A program made the translations under genes and the position numbers. Of a stretch of 52,063 nt of DNA, positions 25,602 through 36,475 are shown in pieces. The notes beneath the pieces were generated by a model. It did not search any database. It saw only the letters and a program-made list of their open reading frames with translations, and was not told where the DNA came from. The DNA is from Mycobacterium simulans (GTDB taxonomy: Bacteria; Actinomycetota; Actinomycetes; Mycobacteriales; Mycobacteriaceae): contig NZ_OCVX01000003.1 in the NCBI RefSeq assembly GCF_900232995.1, forward strand, positions 2,479,445 to 2,531,507. Reading direction: 5' to 3'. The stretch's first letter is position 1. The number at the start of each line of letters is the position of its first letter.

Positions 25602-27626
25602 ATGAACTTTTCGGTGTTGCCGCCCGAGATCAACTCTTGGTTGATGTTTGCCGGTGCGGGGCCGGCCCCGATGCTCAATGCCGCAGTGGCCTGGGACGGG
25701 CTGGCCGATGAGCTGGGGACGGCCGCGGACTTGTTCGGAACCGTGACCACGGGACTGGTGGGTCAGGCGTGGCAGGGCCCGGCATCCGCGGCGATGGCGG
25801 CCGCGGCCGCGCCATATGCGGGTTGGCTGAGTGCGGCGGCGGCGCAGGCTGCGGGCGCTGCCGGGCAGGCCCGCACGGTTGCGAGCGCATTCGAGGCCGC
25901 TCAAGCGGCGACGGTCCAGCCGGTTGCGGTCGCGATCAATCGTTCTCAGGTAGTGCAGCTGGTGCTGTCGAACCTATTCGGTCAAAACGCGCCGGCGATT
26001 GCGGCCGTCGAAGCCGTATACGAGGAGATGTGGGCCCAGGATGTCGCGGCGATGGTGGGCTATTACACCGGGGCGTCGGCCGCGGCGGCCCAGCTGGTTC
26101 CGTGGCAGCAGGCGTTTGCCGGGCTTAGTGCGCTGTCGCAGGACAGCAATATCGGTCTAGCAAACCTAGGGCTGGGAAACATCGGCAGCCTGAACCAGGG
26201 CAGCGGCAACACCGGCAGCCTCAACTTCGGCAGCGGGAACAGAGGCAATCTCAACTTCGGCGACGGAAACTTAAACGGAATCCTCAATTTCGGCAGCGGA
26301 AACACCGGCAGTTTCAACATGGGCAGCGGCAACACGGGCAACAGAAACTTCGGCGCTGGTAATCGTGGCAATGGAAACTTTGGTTTCGGAAATTCTCAGG
26401 CGACCGGCGGTGGCAACGTCGGGAGCGGAAACAGCGGTAGCGGGAATATTGGCAACGGGAATACCGGCAATCTCAATATCGGCAGCGGAAACTTCGGCAA
26501 TGCCAACATCGGCTTCGGCAACAGCGGTCCCGGGACCATGCCCACGGCGGGCAACTCAAATTTCGGATTTGGCAATACCGGCAACTCCAACTTCGGTATA
26601 GGTAACTTCGGCAACTTCAACATTGGACTGGGCAATACTGGCGAGTTCAATATCGGCTTCGGCAACTCGGGGAAGAACAACTTCGGCATCGGTCTCACCG
26701 GCGAAAACGAGTTCGGAATCAATCTCAACGGACTGAACTCGGGCAGCGGCAACATCGGATTATTCAATTCGGGCAACAACAACGTCGGCTTCTTCAACTC
26801 TGGCCATGGAAACTGGGGAATCGGTAACTCCGGTGACACAAATACGGGAATCGCCAACTCGGGCAATACCAACACCGGCCTCATGAACTCGGGTAACCAC
26901 AACACGGGCTGGGTGAACACCACCAACACCAATGTCGGATTCGGGAACTCCGGCCACGGAAATGTCGGTTTCTGGAACGCGGGAAGCGATAACGTCGGCG
27001 TCGGAAATGGGGGCGGCTTTGCGGTGGGTGCTTTCAACTCGGGCTCCAGCGGCGCGGTGGGTTTCTTCAACTCAGGCGCCAGCAGCGTGGGCTTCTACAA
27101 CTCCGGCTCGGGCAACACCGGCTTTGGAAATTCGGGCAACACCAACACGGGTTTTTGGAATTCGGGAAACATCAACACAGGTGCCGGCAATGCCGGCGAT
27201 GTGAATACCGGCTTCGGAAGTGCGACCGACACCGGTGCTACAAACTCCGGCTTCGGAAACACCGGCACCGGAACCTCGGGCTTCAACAACCATGGGAACA
27301 GTACTTCGGGATGGGAGAACACCGGCAACTCGAGCGAGGGTTACGGAAACGTCGGCAACTTCCAGACGGGCTTCATGAACACGAATAGCCGCAATACCGG
27401 GTTCTTCAACTCCGGCTTCAATTCCGTCGGATTCTCGAATACGAGCAGCTTTGCAATCGGCTACGCGAACGGCGGCGTTACCGGCAACGTGGGCTTCATG
27501 AACGTTGGCACCGATAACTCCGGCTTCGGTCAGTCCGGGACACTTAACTCCGGCTGGGGCAACTCGGGCACAAACAGCTCGGGCAGCAATCACACAGGCA
27601 CAGACCAGTCAGGGTTCGAGTTCTAG
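25602..27626 (+). CDS. PPE family protein, MPTR subfamily
   Basis: 674 residues. PPE domain about 1-180: [20 protein letters not shown], WxG-type turn [35 protein letters not shown]. From about 185 to the end come dozens of NxGxGNxG pentapeptide-type repeats ([33 protein letters not shown]) that define the major polymorphic tandem repeat class and fold as a beta-solenoid. Such proteins are ESX-5 substrates at the cell surface. ATG 25602 with AAGGA 8 nt upstream fits. No PE partner gene is adjacent. It is absent at this site in M. tuberculosis (recalled). Confidence 0.96.
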   Translation: MNFSVLPPEINSWLMFAGAGPAPMLNAAVAWDGLADELGTAADLFGTVTTGLVGQAWQGPASAAMAAAAAPYAGWLSAAAAQAAGAAGQARTVASAFEAAQAATVQPVAVAINRSQVVQLVLSNLFGQNAPAIAAVEAVYEEMWAQDVAAMVGYYTGASAAAAQLVPWQQAFAGLSALSQDSNIGLANLGLGNIGSLNQGSGNTGSLNFGSGNRGNLNFGDGNLNGILNFGSGNTGSFNMGSGNTGNRNFGAGNRGNGNFGFGNSQATGGGNVGSGNSGSGNIGNGNTGNLNIGSGNFGNANIGFGNSGPGTMPTAGNSNFGFGNTGNSNFGIGNFGNFNIGLGNTGEFNIGFGNSGKNNFGIGLTGENEFGINLNGLNSGSGNIGLFNSGNNNVGFFNSGHGNWGIGNSGDTNTGIANSGNTNTGLMNSGNHNTGWVNTTNTNVGFGNSGHGNVGFWNAGSDNVGVGNGGGFAVGAFNSGSSGAVGFFNSGASSVGFYNSGSGNTGFGNSGNTNTGFWNSGNINTGAGNAGDVNTGFGSATDTGATNSGFGNTGTGTSGFNNHGNSTSGWENTGNSSEGYGNVGNFQTGFMNTNSRNTGFFNSGFNSVGFSNTSSFAIGYANGGVTGNVGFMNVGTDNSGFGQSGTLNSGWGNSGTNSSGSNHTGTDQSGFEF

Positions 27627-27680
27627 CGGTCCGACCGCCCGAGCCGAGTCGTCAGCGGGCGGCGGTAGGTTTGGACCGAC

Positions 27681-29993
27681 ATGAGTGTGCACGCGACCTA
27701 TGCGAAGCCCGACGCAGATCGACTGCTCGACGGGCTCAACCCCCAGCAGCGCCTTGCGGTGGTGCATGAGGGTTCGCCGCTGCTGATCGTGGCCGGTGCA
27801 GGCTCCGGTAAGACGGCGGTGCTGACCCGACGGATCGCATACCTGATCGCGGCCCGCGGCGTCGGGGTCGGTCAGATCTTGGCCATCACCTTCACCAACA
27901 AGGCCGCCGCCGAGATGCGTGAGCGGGTGGTGAGCCTGGTCGGTGACCGCGCCCGCTACATGTGGGTGTCGACATTCCACTCGAGCTGCGTGCGCATTCT
28001 GCGTAACCAGGCGTCGTTGATCGAAGGCCTCAACTCCAACTTCTCGATCTACGATGCCGACGATTCGCGGCGGCTGCTGCAGATGATCGGCCGAGACATG
28101 GGTCTAGACATCAAGCGGTATTCGCCACGACTGCTGGCCAACGCTATCTCCAACCTGAAGAACGAGTTGATCGATCCCGACCAGGCGCTGTCGGCGCTCG
28201 CGGAGGACTCCGATGACTTGGCGCGCACCGTCGCGTCCGTCTACGCCGAGTACCAGCGACGGCTGCGTGCGGCCAACGCGCTGGACTTCGACGACCTCAT
28301 CGGCGAGACGGTGGCGGTGCTGCAGACGTTCCCGCAGATCGCCCAGTACTACCGGCGGCGGTTCCGGCACGTGCTCGTCGACGAATACCAAGACACCAAC
28401 CACGCGCAGTACGTACTGGTGCGGGAATTGGTCGGTCGCGACACCCCCGACGGCAGCGATGGTGTTCCGCCCGCCGAGTTGTGCGTAGTCGGCGACGCCG
28501 ACCAGTCGATCTATGCGTTCCGCGGCGCCACGATTCGCAACATCGAAGACTTCGAACGCGACTACCCGGACGCCACAACTATTCTGCTGGAACAGAATTA
28601 CCGCTCGACGCAGAACATCCTGTCGGCGGCCAACTCCGTGATCGCACGCAACTCCGGACGCCGCGAGAAGCGGTTGTGGACCGACGCGGGTGCCGGCGAA
28701 CTGATCGTCGGCTACGTCGCCGACAACGAGCACGACGAGGCTAGGTTCGTTGCCGAAGAGATCGATGCGCTGGCCGAGCGCGGTGCGATCACTTACAACG
28801 ATGTGGCCGTTTTCTACCGCACCAACAACTCGTCGCGGTCGCTCGAAGAGGTGTTCATCCGTGCCGGTATTCCCTACAAAGTAGTTGGGGGAGTGCGCTT
28901 TTACGAACGCAAGGAGATTCGCGACATCGTCGCGTACCTGCGTGTGCTGGACAACCCCGGCGATTCGGTGAGCATGCGTCGCATTCTCAACACGCCGAGG
29001 CGCGGCATCGGTGATCGTGCCGAGTCATGTGTGGCGGTGTATGCCGAGAACACCGGCGCCAGCTTCGCCGACGCGCTACAGGCCGCGGCCCAAGGCAAAG
29101 TGCCGATGCTGAATTCCCGTGCGGAGAAGGCGATTGCGGGTTTCGTCGAGATGCTTGACGAGTTGCGCGGGCGCCTCGATGACGACCTCGGGGAACTGGT
29201 CGAGGCAGTGCTGGAACGCAGCGGATATCGCCGTGAGCTGGAATCGTCCACCGACCCCCAGGAGCTGGCGCGGCTGGACAATCTCAACGAACTCGTCAGC
29301 GTCGCACACGAATTCAGCACCGACCAAGCTAATGCGGCCGCGCTGGCGCCGGAGAACGAAGACGTGCCGGACACCGGTGTGCTGGCCGCATTTCTGGAAA
29401 GGGTGTCGCTGGTCGCCGACACCGACGAAATCCCCGAACACAGCGCGGGTGTGGTCACGTTGATGACGTTGCATACCGCCAAGGGCCTGGAGTTCCCGGT
29501 GGTGTTCGTAACCGGTTGGGAGGACGGGATGTTCCCGCACATGCGGGCGCTGGACGATCCCACCGAGCTGTCCGAGGAGCGGCGTCTGGCCTACGTCGGC
29601 ATCACCCGGGCCCGGCAACGGCTATACGTGAGTAGGGCCATCGTCCGGTCGTCGTGGGGACAGCCAATGCTGAACCCGGAATCCCGGTTCCTGCGCGAGA
29701 TTCCGCAGGAGCTCATCGACTGGCGGCGACTCGCCCCGAAGCCGTCGTTCAGCGCGCCGGTCAGCGGCGCCGGCCGGTTCGGTTCCCCGCGCCCGTCGCC
29801 AACGCGCTCGGGGGCGAGCAAGCGCCCGCTGCTGGTCTTGCAGCCCGGCGACCGGGTGACGCACGACAAGTACGGCCTGGGCCGTGTCGAGGAAGTCTCC
29901 GGTGTCGGTGAATCGGCGATGTCGTTGATCGACTTTGGCAGTTCGGGGCGGGTAAAGCTGATGCACAACCACGCTCCGGTGGCCAAGCTCTGA
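27681..29993 (+). CDS. uvrD1: ATP-dependent DNA helicase UvrD1/PcrA
   Basis: 770 residues. Superfamily 1A 3'-5' helicase. Motif I AGAGSGKTAVLTRRIAYL, Ia ITFTNKAAAEMRERV, II VDEYQDTNHAQY, III VGDADQSIYAFRGA, IV LEQNYRSTQNIL, V LMTLHTAKGLEFPVVF, VI EERRLAYVGITRARQRLYVS. The C-terminal tail ends with a Tudor-like RNA-polymerase/Ku contact region (QPGDRVTHDKYGLGRVEEVS). Acts in nucleotide excision repair and is stimulated by Ku in mycobacteria. It converges on the small membrane-protein gene with a 4-bp gap. Confidence 0.97.
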   Translation: MSVHATYAKPDADRLLDGLNPQQRLAVVHEGSPLLIVAGAGSGKTAVLTRRIAYLIAARGVGVGQILAITFTNKAAAEMRERVVSLVGDRARYMWVSTFHSSCVRILRNQASLIEGLNSNFSIYDADDSRRLLQMIGRDMGLDIKRYSPRLLANAISNLKNELIDPDQALSALAEDSDDLARTVASVYAEYQRRLRAANALDFDDLIGETVAVLQTFPQIAQYYRRRFRHVLVDEYQDTNHAQYVLVRELVGRDTPDGSDGVPPAELCVVGDADQSIYAFRGATIRNIEDFERDYPDATTILLEQNYRSTQNILSAANSVIARNSGRREKRLWTDAGAGELIVGYVADNEHDEARFVAEEIDALAERGAITYNDVAVFYRTNNSSRSLEEVFIRAGIPYKVVGGVRFYERKEIRDIVAYLRVLDNPGDSVSMRRILNTPRRGIGDRAESCVAVYAENTGASFADALQAAAQGKVPMLNSRAEKAIAGFVEMLDELRGRLDDDLGELVEAVLERSGYRRELESSTDPQELARLDNLNELVSVAHEFSTDQANAAALAPENEDVPDTGVLAAFLERVSLVADTDEIPEHSAGVVTLMTLHTAKGLEFPVVFVTGWEDGMFPHMRALDDPTELSEERRLAYVGITRARQRLYVSRAIVRSSWGQPMLNPESRFLREIPQELIDWRRLAPKPSFSAPVSGAGRFGSPRPSPTRSGASKRPLLVLQPGDRVTHDKYGLGRVEEVSGVGESAMSLIDFGSSGRVKLMHNHAPVAKL

Positions 29994-29997
29994 CGCC

Positions 29998-30594
29998 TTA
30001 CTCGAACAGCCAGCGCTTGGTTTGCGGATGCAGTGCCAGCACCACGCTGGCGATCGGCAGCACTGGCAGCGTGTGCACGATCCACGCGACGCGAGCCCCC
30101 GCGATGAACACACCGCCATATGTCAGCAGCGCGACCACCGCGCCCGCCGTGATGAGGTAGCGCCCGAGGGGCCGGCGGAGCAGCAGCATGATGACGCCGG
30201 TGATGGTGGCTATCGCGAAGACCAGGGCGAGAAACGCGACCGCGATGCAAAACAACCGGTCGCTTACCCACCAGCCGATGATCAAATCGGTAGCCACGAC
30301 CGAGGTGGTCCACCCGCTGATGATGCTGATCGCGCAAGCGACCACGGCCGTCCAGGAGCTTGGCTCGCTGGTGGGCATGCCCGGCAGATGTATTCGGCCG
30401 GCGCGGACGGTGGCGTCCAAAGGGGGTGGCCGACGGGGAATTCGGGCGGTCTCGGGAGTTTCGATCGGGGGTATCGGTCCGGTCGGCGCACGGCGGATGA
30501 TCCGGGTCCGTGATTCCGAGGGGGCTGCGGGCCCTGCCTTCTCAGCGGCCTCGGGCGGGTTTTCGCGCGAAGGGGGGTCGCTCGGCGCGGTCAC
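29998..30594 (-). CDS. Small membrane protein with proline-rich cytoplasmic N-terminus
   Basis: 198 residues, no named family that I can assign. Residues 1-75 are hydrophilic and Pro/Arg-rich (SDPPSRENPPEAAEKAGPAA, TGPIPPIETPETARIPRRPP). About 80-195 contain four hydrophobic segments (WTAVVACAISIISGW, LFCIAVAFLALVFAIATITG, YLITAGAVVALLTYGGVFIA, HTLPVLPIASVVLAL). It lies 3 bp downstream of the M23 peptidase gene, so the two are almost certainly one transcript and may work together at the envelope. Confidence 0.75.
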   Translation of the reverse strand: MTAPSDPPSRENPPEAAEKAGPAAPSESRTRIIRRAPTGPIPPIETPETARIPRRPPPLDATVRAGRIHLPGMPTSEPSSWTAVVACAISIISGWTTSVVATDLIIGWWVSDRLFCIAVAFLALVFAIATITGVIMLLLRRPLGRYLITAGAVVALLTYGGVFIAGARVAWIVHTLPVLPIASVVLALHPQTKRWLFE

Positions 30595-30597
30595 TGG

Positions 30598-31686
30598 TCA
30601 GCCGGCGTAATTGCCGACGAAAAGTCCACGCTTAGCCAGCCACGGCACGGGGTCAATGCGCTGGGAGCCGCCCTGCAGCACCTCGAAGTGCAGGTGCGGG
30701 CCGGTGGAATTGCCTCGATTCCCCATGGTCGCTATCTGGTCGCCGGCCATTACGCGCTCGCCGACGCTGACCAGCGTGGTGTTGACGTGGCCGTAGAGGG
30801 TGACGGTGCCGTCGGCGTGGAGCAGCTTGACCCACATTCCGTAGCCAGCGGTGGGGCCGGCGTCGATGACGACACCATCCGACACCGCATAGATGGGCGT
30901 CCCGATCGCGTTGGCCAGGTCGATACCGGCGTGCAGCACACCCCAGCGGTACCCGAAACTAGAGGTGAATATGCCTCTTGTGGGCATCACGTACAGCGGC
31001 TGCTGCAGCCGCGCCTCGCGCTGGGCGCGTTCCTGCGCGAAGGCCACGCCCCGGGCGAACTCCGCGTTGTGCACCGCGGCATCGGCGGCCGGCTGGGCCG
31101 CGATGACCTGCACGCCTCGCGGTGCGTTGCCGCCCGCCGCTCCAGTAAGCGCCGAGGCGTTAGCGGTCAGCACCGTCTCGGCGCTTGGATTCTTCGAGTG
31201 ATGGGTCACCGTATGCGCTGCCGCGGCCGCCGCGCCGGCCGCCATTGCCGAGATCAGCAGGCGTCCCCTGGCGGCGCTGGTCGGCTGTTTGCGGTGCTGC
31301 CCACCGCGGCGCGGGATTGGTATGACGTCGGTGACATCCGAACGAGGGTCCGCGCTGGGTTCGACTGTCACCAGGGCCAGCACCTCGGTGGGAGGCGCCA
31401 GCGGTTGGGGTGTCAGGTTGTCGGCATCGTCCAGGTCGTCGAGTTCAGGGGCGCTGAGTAGTTGAGCTTCGTTATCGAAGTTGAATTCGTCACCGAAATC
31501 CAGCTCATCGAGGTCGGCAAAATCGAGGTCATCGAGCTCGCCGAAGTCGTCCAACGCGATGATCTCGGTGATTTCATTGCGGTGATGGTGCAGCCAACGA
31601 TCCCGGGGCGCGCGAGCCGCTCCAATGGAGCCAGAGCGGGGAAATTGGTGCAGGGACAACCTGAAATGTCCTCGGATCGTGACCAT
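30598..31686 (-). CDS. M23 (LytM) family metallopeptidase, membrane-anchored (Rv0950c-like)
   Basis: Up to 362 residues. The C-terminal LytM domain (about 240-350) has [20 protein letters not shown] (H-x3-D zinc ligands) and [12 protein letters not shown] (HxH), with the intervening [20 protein letters not shown], so the peptidoglycan endopeptidase site looks intact. A membrane segment ([18 protein letters not shown], about 145-165) follows a striking acidic stretch ([20 protein letters not shown] and onwards) predicted cytoplasmic. The start is uncertain: the homologue I recall is about 332 residues, beginning near [11 protein letters not shown], but no good start codon is there; ATG 31686 is used. 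Confidence 0.88.
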   Translation of the reverse strand: MVTIRGHFRLSLHQFPRSGSIGAARAPRDRWLHHHRNEITEIIALDDFGELDDLDFADLDELDFGDEFNFDNEAQLLSAPELDDLDDADNLTPQPLAPPTEVLALVTVEPSADPRSDVTDVIPIPRRGGQHRKQPTSAARGRLLISAMAAGAAAAAAHTVTHHSKNPSAETVLTANASALTGAAGGNAPRGVQVIAAQPAADAAVHNAEFARGVAFAQERAQREARLQQPLYVMPTRGIFTSSFGYRWGVLHAGIDLANAIGTPIYAVSDGVVIDAGPTAGYGMWVKLLHADGTVTLYGHVNTTLVSVGERVMAGDQIATMGNRGNSTGPHLHFEVLQGGSQRIDPVPWLAKRGLFVGNYAG

Positions 31687-31932
31687 AACGTTATCTGGAC
31701 CCTGAGACGGTATCCGCTGACGGATGGGACTGGCAACCTCAGTTCGGAATCCCGACCAATAATGTGACTTGGATCACGTTTCAACTGCTGAACATTCGGT
31801 GACCTGCGCCACACGGGTGGATGCGACCGCTGAGCGCGTTTGGCGTCTCGATACAGTTCCTCAGTGCGCGTTGCCTTATCCGGCACCGCGTCCCTACTGG
31901 CCTAGCAGCAAGTCAAAGAAGACAGTGAGTCC

Positions 31933-33096
31933 ATGGATCTTTTCGAATACCAAGCCAAGGAGTTATTCGCCAAGCACGGTGTACCCGGCACACAAGGACG
32001 GGTGACCGACACGGCGGAAGGCGCGAAGGCCATCGCCACCGAAATCGGTGCCCCGGTGATGGTCAAGGCGCAGGTAAAGACCGGCGGGCGCGGCAAGGCG
32101 GGCGGCGTCAAATATGCCGCTACCCCCGACGAGGCCTACGAGCACGCCAAGAACATTCTTGGCCTGGACATCAAGGGCCACATCGTCAAGAAGTTGCTGG
32201 TTGCCGAGGCCAGCGACATCGCCGAGGAGTACTACCTGTCTTTCCTGCTCGACCGGGCCAACCGCACCTATCTGGCGATGTGCTCGGTGGAGGGCGGCAT
32301 GGAGATCGAAGAGGTGGCCGCCACCAAACCGGAGCGGCTCGCCAAGGTTCCTGTCAACGCCGTCAAAGGCGTTGACCTGGCGTTCGCGCGTTCCATCGCC
32401 GAGCAGGGGCACCTGCCGGCCGAGGTGCTCGACGCCGCCGCGGTCACGATCGAGAAGTTGTGGGGGGTCTTCGTCGGCGAGGACGCCACGCTGGTCGAGG
32501 TCAACCCGCTGGTGCGCACCCCCGACTCCCGGATCCTGGCGCTGGACGGCAAGGTCACCCTCGACGCCAACGCCGACTTCCGACAGCCCGGCCACGACGC
32601 GTTCGAGGATCGCGCGGCCACCGACCCGCTGGAGCTCAAGGCCAAAGAGCACGACCTCAACTACGTCAAGCTCGACGGTGAGGTGGGGATCATCGGCAAT
32701 GGCGCCGGTTTGGTGATGTCAACCCTCGACGTCGTCGCGTATGCGGGCGAGAAGCATGGTGGCGTGAAGCCGGCCAACTTCCTGGACATCGGCGGCGGCG
32801 CTTCGGCCGAGGTGATGGCCGCCGGCCTGGACGTGGTCCTGCACGACGAGCAGGTCAAGGCCGTGTTCGTCAACGTCTTCGGCGGTATTACCGCGTGCGA
32901 CGCGGTTGCCACCGGGATCGTCAAGGCGCTGGAAATCCTGGGCGACGAGGCCAACAAGCCGCTGGTGGTGCGACTGGACGGCAACAACGTCGACGAAGGG
33001 CGCCGCATTCTGGCCGAGGCGAACCACCCGCTGGTGACGCTGGTGCCGACGATGGACGAGGCCGCCGACAAGGCCGCCGAGCTGGCGAGCGCCTGA
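31933..33096 (+). CDS. sucC: Succinyl-CoA synthetase (ADP-forming) beta subunit
   Basis: 387 residues. With SucD interconverts succinyl-CoA and succinate with ATP/ADP in the TCA cycle. ATP-grasp fold: [60 protein letters not shown], and the C-terminal subunit-interface region [23 protein letters not shown] 31933 is the conserved start. About 245 bp separate it from the divergent M23 gene; this presumably holds the sucCD promoter, in which I could not identify specific operators. Confidence 0.97.
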   Translation: MDLFEYQAKELFAKHGVPGTQGRVTDTAEGAKAIATEIGAPVMVKAQVKTGGRGKAGGVKYAATPDEAYEHAKNILGLDIKGHIVKKLLVAEASDIAEEYYLSFLLDRANRTYLAMCSVEGGMEIEEVAATKPERLAKVPVNAVKGVDLAFARSIAEQGHLPAEVLDAAAVTIEKLWGVFVGEDATLVEVNPLVRTPDSRILALDGKVTLDANADFRQPGHDAFEDRAATDPLELKAKEHDLNYVKLDGEVGIIGNGAGLVMSTLDVVAYAGEKHGGVKPANFLDIGGGASAEVMAAGLDVVLHDEQVKAVFVNVFGGITACDAVATGIVKALEILGDEANKPLVVRLDGNNVDEGRRILAEANHPLVTLVPTMDEAADKAAELASA

Positions 33097-33116
33097 GCGA
33101 AAGGACCCGATGACTC

Positions 33117-34019
33117 ATGGCAATATTCCTGACCTCCGAAAACAAGGTCATCGTCCAGGGCATCACCGGCTCTGAGGCCACCGTCCACACCGCGCGGATG
33201 CTCAAGGCGGGCACCCAGATCGTCGGTGGGGTCAACGCGCGCAAGGCGGGCACCACCGTCACGCACGAGGACAAAGGTGGCAGAATCATCGAGCTTCCGG
33301 TGTTCGGCACCGTCGTCGAGGCCATTGAGAAGACCGGCGCAGACGTGTCGATCATCTTCGTGCCGCCGAAGTTCGCCAAGGACGCGATTATCGAGGCGAT
33401 CGACGCCGAAATTCCGCTGCTGGTGGTCATCACCGAGGGAATTCCGGTGCAGGACACCGCATATGCCTGGGCCTACAACCTGGACAAGGGTGGCAAGACT
33501 CGCATCATCGGGCCGAACTGCCCGGGCATTATCAGCCCCGGTCAGTCACTCGTCGGCATCACTCCGGCCAACATCACCGGACCCGGGCCCATCGGGCTGG
33601 TTTCCAAGTCGGGCACGCTGACCTACCAAATGATGTACGAACTGCGCGATTTCGGGTTCACTACCTCGATCGGCATCGGCGGCGACCCGGTTATCGGTAC
33701 CACCCACATCGACGCCATCGAGGCGTTCGAGAAGGATCCCGACACCAAGCTCATCGTGATGATCGGTGAGATCGGTGGTGACGCCGAGGAGCGGGCGGCG
33801 GATTTCATCAAGGCCAACGTGTCCAAGCCGGTGGTGGGCTACGTCGCCGGATTCACTGCGCCAGAAGGCAAGACGATGGGCCATGCCGGCGCTATCGTGT
33901 CCGGCTCGTCGGGAACCGCGGCCGCCAAGAAAGATGCACTCGAGGCGGCCGGCGTCAAGGTCGGCAAGACCCCGTCGGAGACGGCGGCGCTCGCCCGGGA
34001 GATCCTGAAGACCCTTTAG
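33117..34019 (+). CDS. sucD: Succinyl-CoA synthetase alpha subunit
   Basis: 300 residues. CoA-binding Rossmann domain ([32 protein letters not shown]) and the phosphohistidine loop [16 protein letters not shown] with active His256. It follows sucC by 20 bp, with a GAAAGGA ribosome site in the gap. Ends one base before a long terminator-like palindrome. Confidence 0.97.
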   Translation: MAIFLTSENKVIVQGITGSEATVHTARMLKAGTQIVGGVNARKAGTTVTHEDKGGRIIELPVFGTVVEAIEKTGADVSIIFVPPKFAKDAIIEAIDAEIPLLVVITEGIPVQDTAYAWAYNLDKGGKTRIIGPNCPGIISPGQSLVGITPANITGPGPIGLVSKSGTLTYQMMYELRDFGFTTSIGIGGDPVIGTTHIDAIEAFEKDPDTKLIVMIGEIGGDAEERAADFIKANVSKPVVGYVAGFTAPEGKTMGHAGAIVSGSSGTAAAKKDALEAAGVKVGKTPSETAALAREILKTL

Positions 34020-34020
34020 C

Positions 34021-34080
34021 GCGAGCAGACACAAACGCCCCGCGACACGCCGTGTTCGCGGGGCGTTTGCGTCTGCTCGC
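34021..34080. terminator. Bidirectional hairpin terminator after sucD
   Basis: Arms GCGAGCAGACACAAACGCCC at the left and its near complement at the right (one A/C mismatch) form a stem of about 25 bp, in the gap between the convergent sucD and PE_PGRS genes. The outer arm is the same as at 21180-21239. Confidence 0.8.
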
Positions 34081-34095
34081 GCCGCGTCACGCCCG

Positions 34096-35357
34096 TTACC
34101 CATGTAATCCGGGCACGCCGTCCACCCCGAACAGCTGCCCGCCGGCACCGCCCGCCCCGCCGGCCCCGGTGTTGCCGCCGCTGCCGCCGTTGCCACCATT
34201 CCCGCCGTTGCCGAAGAGGATTGCGGCGCCGCCGTTTCCGCCGGCCCCGGCCTGGCCAATGATGGCAAAGAACGCTCGGCCGCCGACGCCACCGCTGCCA
34301 CCGGAACCGAACATGAGACCGCCGTTGCCGCCGTCTCCGCCGATACCCCCGCGGTCGGTGCCGAACCCGCCGTTGCCGCCGACGCCGCCGGAGCCGGACA
34401 GCATCGCGCCGGCCCCACCCACTCCGCCAGCCCCACCGAAGTCGCTAGCTCCGCCGGCGCCGCCGGTGCCGGCGGACCCGGCGGCAACGCCGGGCTCTTC
34501 GGCTTCGGTGGTGCCGGCGGGCCCGGTGGGTTCTCCACCGGCGGAACCGGCGGCGCGGGAGGCGACGGCGGCAGCGGTGGCGCGCTCATGGGCGTCGGCG
34601 GCACCGGCGGCATGGGTGGTAGCACTCCGCTCTTCGGTGCAGGCGGCGCCGGGGCGTCCGGCCTTACCGGCGGCGCCGGCGGCGCAGGGGGCACCGGGGG
34701 CTTCCTGTTCCTCACGTCCCCCGGGGCGTCCCCCCGGGCCGCCGCGTGTTGCAACGCCACCCGCCCGCCCCCCCCGGGGGCCCCCCCCCCCCCGCCGTCC
34801 CCCCCACCCCCCCCGCCCCCCGCCGCGCCACCGCCGGCTCCGCCGTTGCCGAATAGCCCGGCGGCCCCGCCGTTGCCACCGTCTCGATTGCCGGAGGCCA
34901 TGCCGGATCCCCCGGCGCCGCCATTGCCCCACAGCAACCCCCCGGGTTGACCGTCTGCGCCGGTGCCAGGGGCGCCGTTGGCGCCGTTGCCGATCAGCGG
35001 GCGTCCTAAGAACGCGAGGGTGGGCGCATTGATCGCGGCGAGCAGCTGCTGCTCCAAGGTCTGCAGCGGCGTGGCCGCGGCGGCTTCGGCCGTCGCATAC
35101 TGTGCCGCACCCGCGTTCATGAGCGCTACGAACTGCTGATGAAAGGCCGCCGCCTGAGCGCTCAGCGTCTGATAGCCCTCAGCGTGCGCCGTGAAGGCCG
35201 CCGCGATGGCCGCCGACACCTCGTCGGCGCCCGCGGCCAGCACTTGAGTGGTCGAGGCCGCCGCGGCCGAATTGGCCGCACCGATAGCCGAACCGATATT
35301 CGCTAGATCCGAAGCGGCCGCCGCCACGAACTCCGGCGCCGCGATCACAAACGACAT
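34096..35357 (-). pseudogene. PE_PGRS family gene, interrupted by an inverted PGRS segment and homopolymer tract
   Basis: The PE domain is intact ([40 protein letters not shown]) and PGRS starts normally to about 34840. The sequence then becomes runs of G on the minus strand (34770-34830). From about 34715 to about 34460 PGRS is readable only on the plus strand ([33 protein letters not shown]). From about 34440 to the stop at 34096 normal minus-strand PGRS resumes (ending [14 protein letters not shown]). So an internal block is inverted relative to the gene. A real inversion is possible, but the adjacent homopolymer makes a misassembled gap more likely. The long frame to 33546 is an artefact. 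Confidence 0.75.
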
Positions 35358-35446
35358 GTGCCACCTCCGATTGTGGCGTGACCACTCGGGTGACTATTGA
35401 TCGTATCGCCATCCGGTGCTCTTGCTTTGGTTTCGGCCGTAGTCGC

Positions 35447-36295
35447 TCAGACCAAACCGGCCAGTTTGCCGGCCAAGCGCTCCACGTAGGCGGCGATCTC
35501 GTCTTCGGAACGGTCCGGCAGGCCGAACAGCACCTCAGTCACACCCAGTTGGGCCCAACGCGCGAGCTTCTCGGGCACTGGTTTGAAGTCCAGCGCCACG
35601 ATCTGCGGCGCGCAATCGCGGCCCGCGGCCACCCAGATGTCCTGCAACAACTTCACCGGTTCCTCGATGTCGAAGTCGCGCGGAGTGGTGATCCAGCCGT
35701 CGGCGCTTCGTGCGATCCACTTGAAGTTCTTCTCGGTGCCGGCCGCGCCGACTAGCACCGGGATGTGTGGCTGCACCGGCTTCGGCCACGCCCAGCTGGG
35801 GCCGAACTTCACGAACTCTCCGTCGTAGGCCGCTTCTTCCTGTGTCCACAACGCCCGCATGGCCTCGAGGTATTCACGCAGCATGGTGCGGCGGCGTCCG
35901 GGCGGCACTCCGTGGTCGGCGAGTTCGTCGGTGTTCCAGCCGAACCCGACGCCCAGGCTCACCCGACCCCCGGACAGATGGTCCAGCGTCGCAATGCTTT
36001 TTGCCAGCGTGAGGGGATCATGCTCGACCGGTAGCGCCACGGCGGTGGACAGCCGGACTCGCGACGTCACCGCGCACGCCGCACCCAAACTCACCCACGG
36101 GTCGAGCGTGCGCATGTAGCGATCGTCGGGCAGCGACGCGTCACCCGTCGTCGGGTGCGCAGCCTCACGCTTGACCGGGATGTGGGTGTGTTCGGGTACG
36201 TAGAACGTCTGAAAGCCATGGTCGTCGGCAAGCTTCGCGGCTGCCGCCGGAGAGATGCCACGGTCGCTGGTGAAGAGCACGAGCCCGTAATCCAT
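35447..36295 (-). CDS. LLM-class F420-dependent oxidoreductase (Rv0953c-like)
   Basis: 282 residues. Begins MDYGLVLFTSDRGISPAAAA; barrel motifs include DHGFQTFYVPEHTHIPVKRE, SLGVGFGWNTDELADHGVPP and IPVLVGAAGTEKNFKWIARS, typical of mycobacterial F420-type luciferase-like enzymes (TIGR03619-like). Substrate unknown. Divergent from the 34-kDa-antigen-like gene with about 180 bp between starts. Confidence 0.9.
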   Translation of the reverse strand: MDYGLVLFTSDRGISPAAAAKLADDHGFQTFYVPEHTHIPVKREAAHPTTGDASLPDDRYMRTLDPWVSLGAACAVTSRVRLSTAVALPVEHDPLTLAKSIATLDHLSGGRVSLGVGFGWNTDELADHGVPPGRRRTMLREYLEAMRALWTQEEAAYDGEFVKFGPSWAWPKPVQPHIPVLVGAAGTEKNFKWIARSADGWITTPRDFDIEEPVKLLQDIWVAAGRDCAPQIVALDFKPVPEKLARWAQLGVTEVLFGLPDRSEDEIAAYVERLAGKLAGLV

Positions 36296-36475
36296 GTACC
36301 GAATTAGAACGTGTTCTACCTACGACGGGCAAGCGGCCGGGCCGACCGGCTAGCAGTGGGTTCGGCGGGGGCACCAGGGGGTGCGCTAGCGTTGTTGATC
36401 GAGTCGCGTCGCAGGAGCACAGCGTCGCACGGCAACAGTGGCGCCGCGATGGCACCGGAAGCAACAGGAGGAGCC

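Noticed and set aside
25271..25750. N-terminal extension of chorismate mutase to 262 residues
   Set aside because: The extension is antisense to the PPE gene and lacks conservation; the family starts at MRPDPPHH.
33546..34095. Extension of the minus-strand PE_PGRS frame into sucD
   Set aside because: It is antisense to sucD and results from the frame change in the scrambled PGRS; the true C-terminus is the [10 protein letters not shown] stop at 34096 in another frame.
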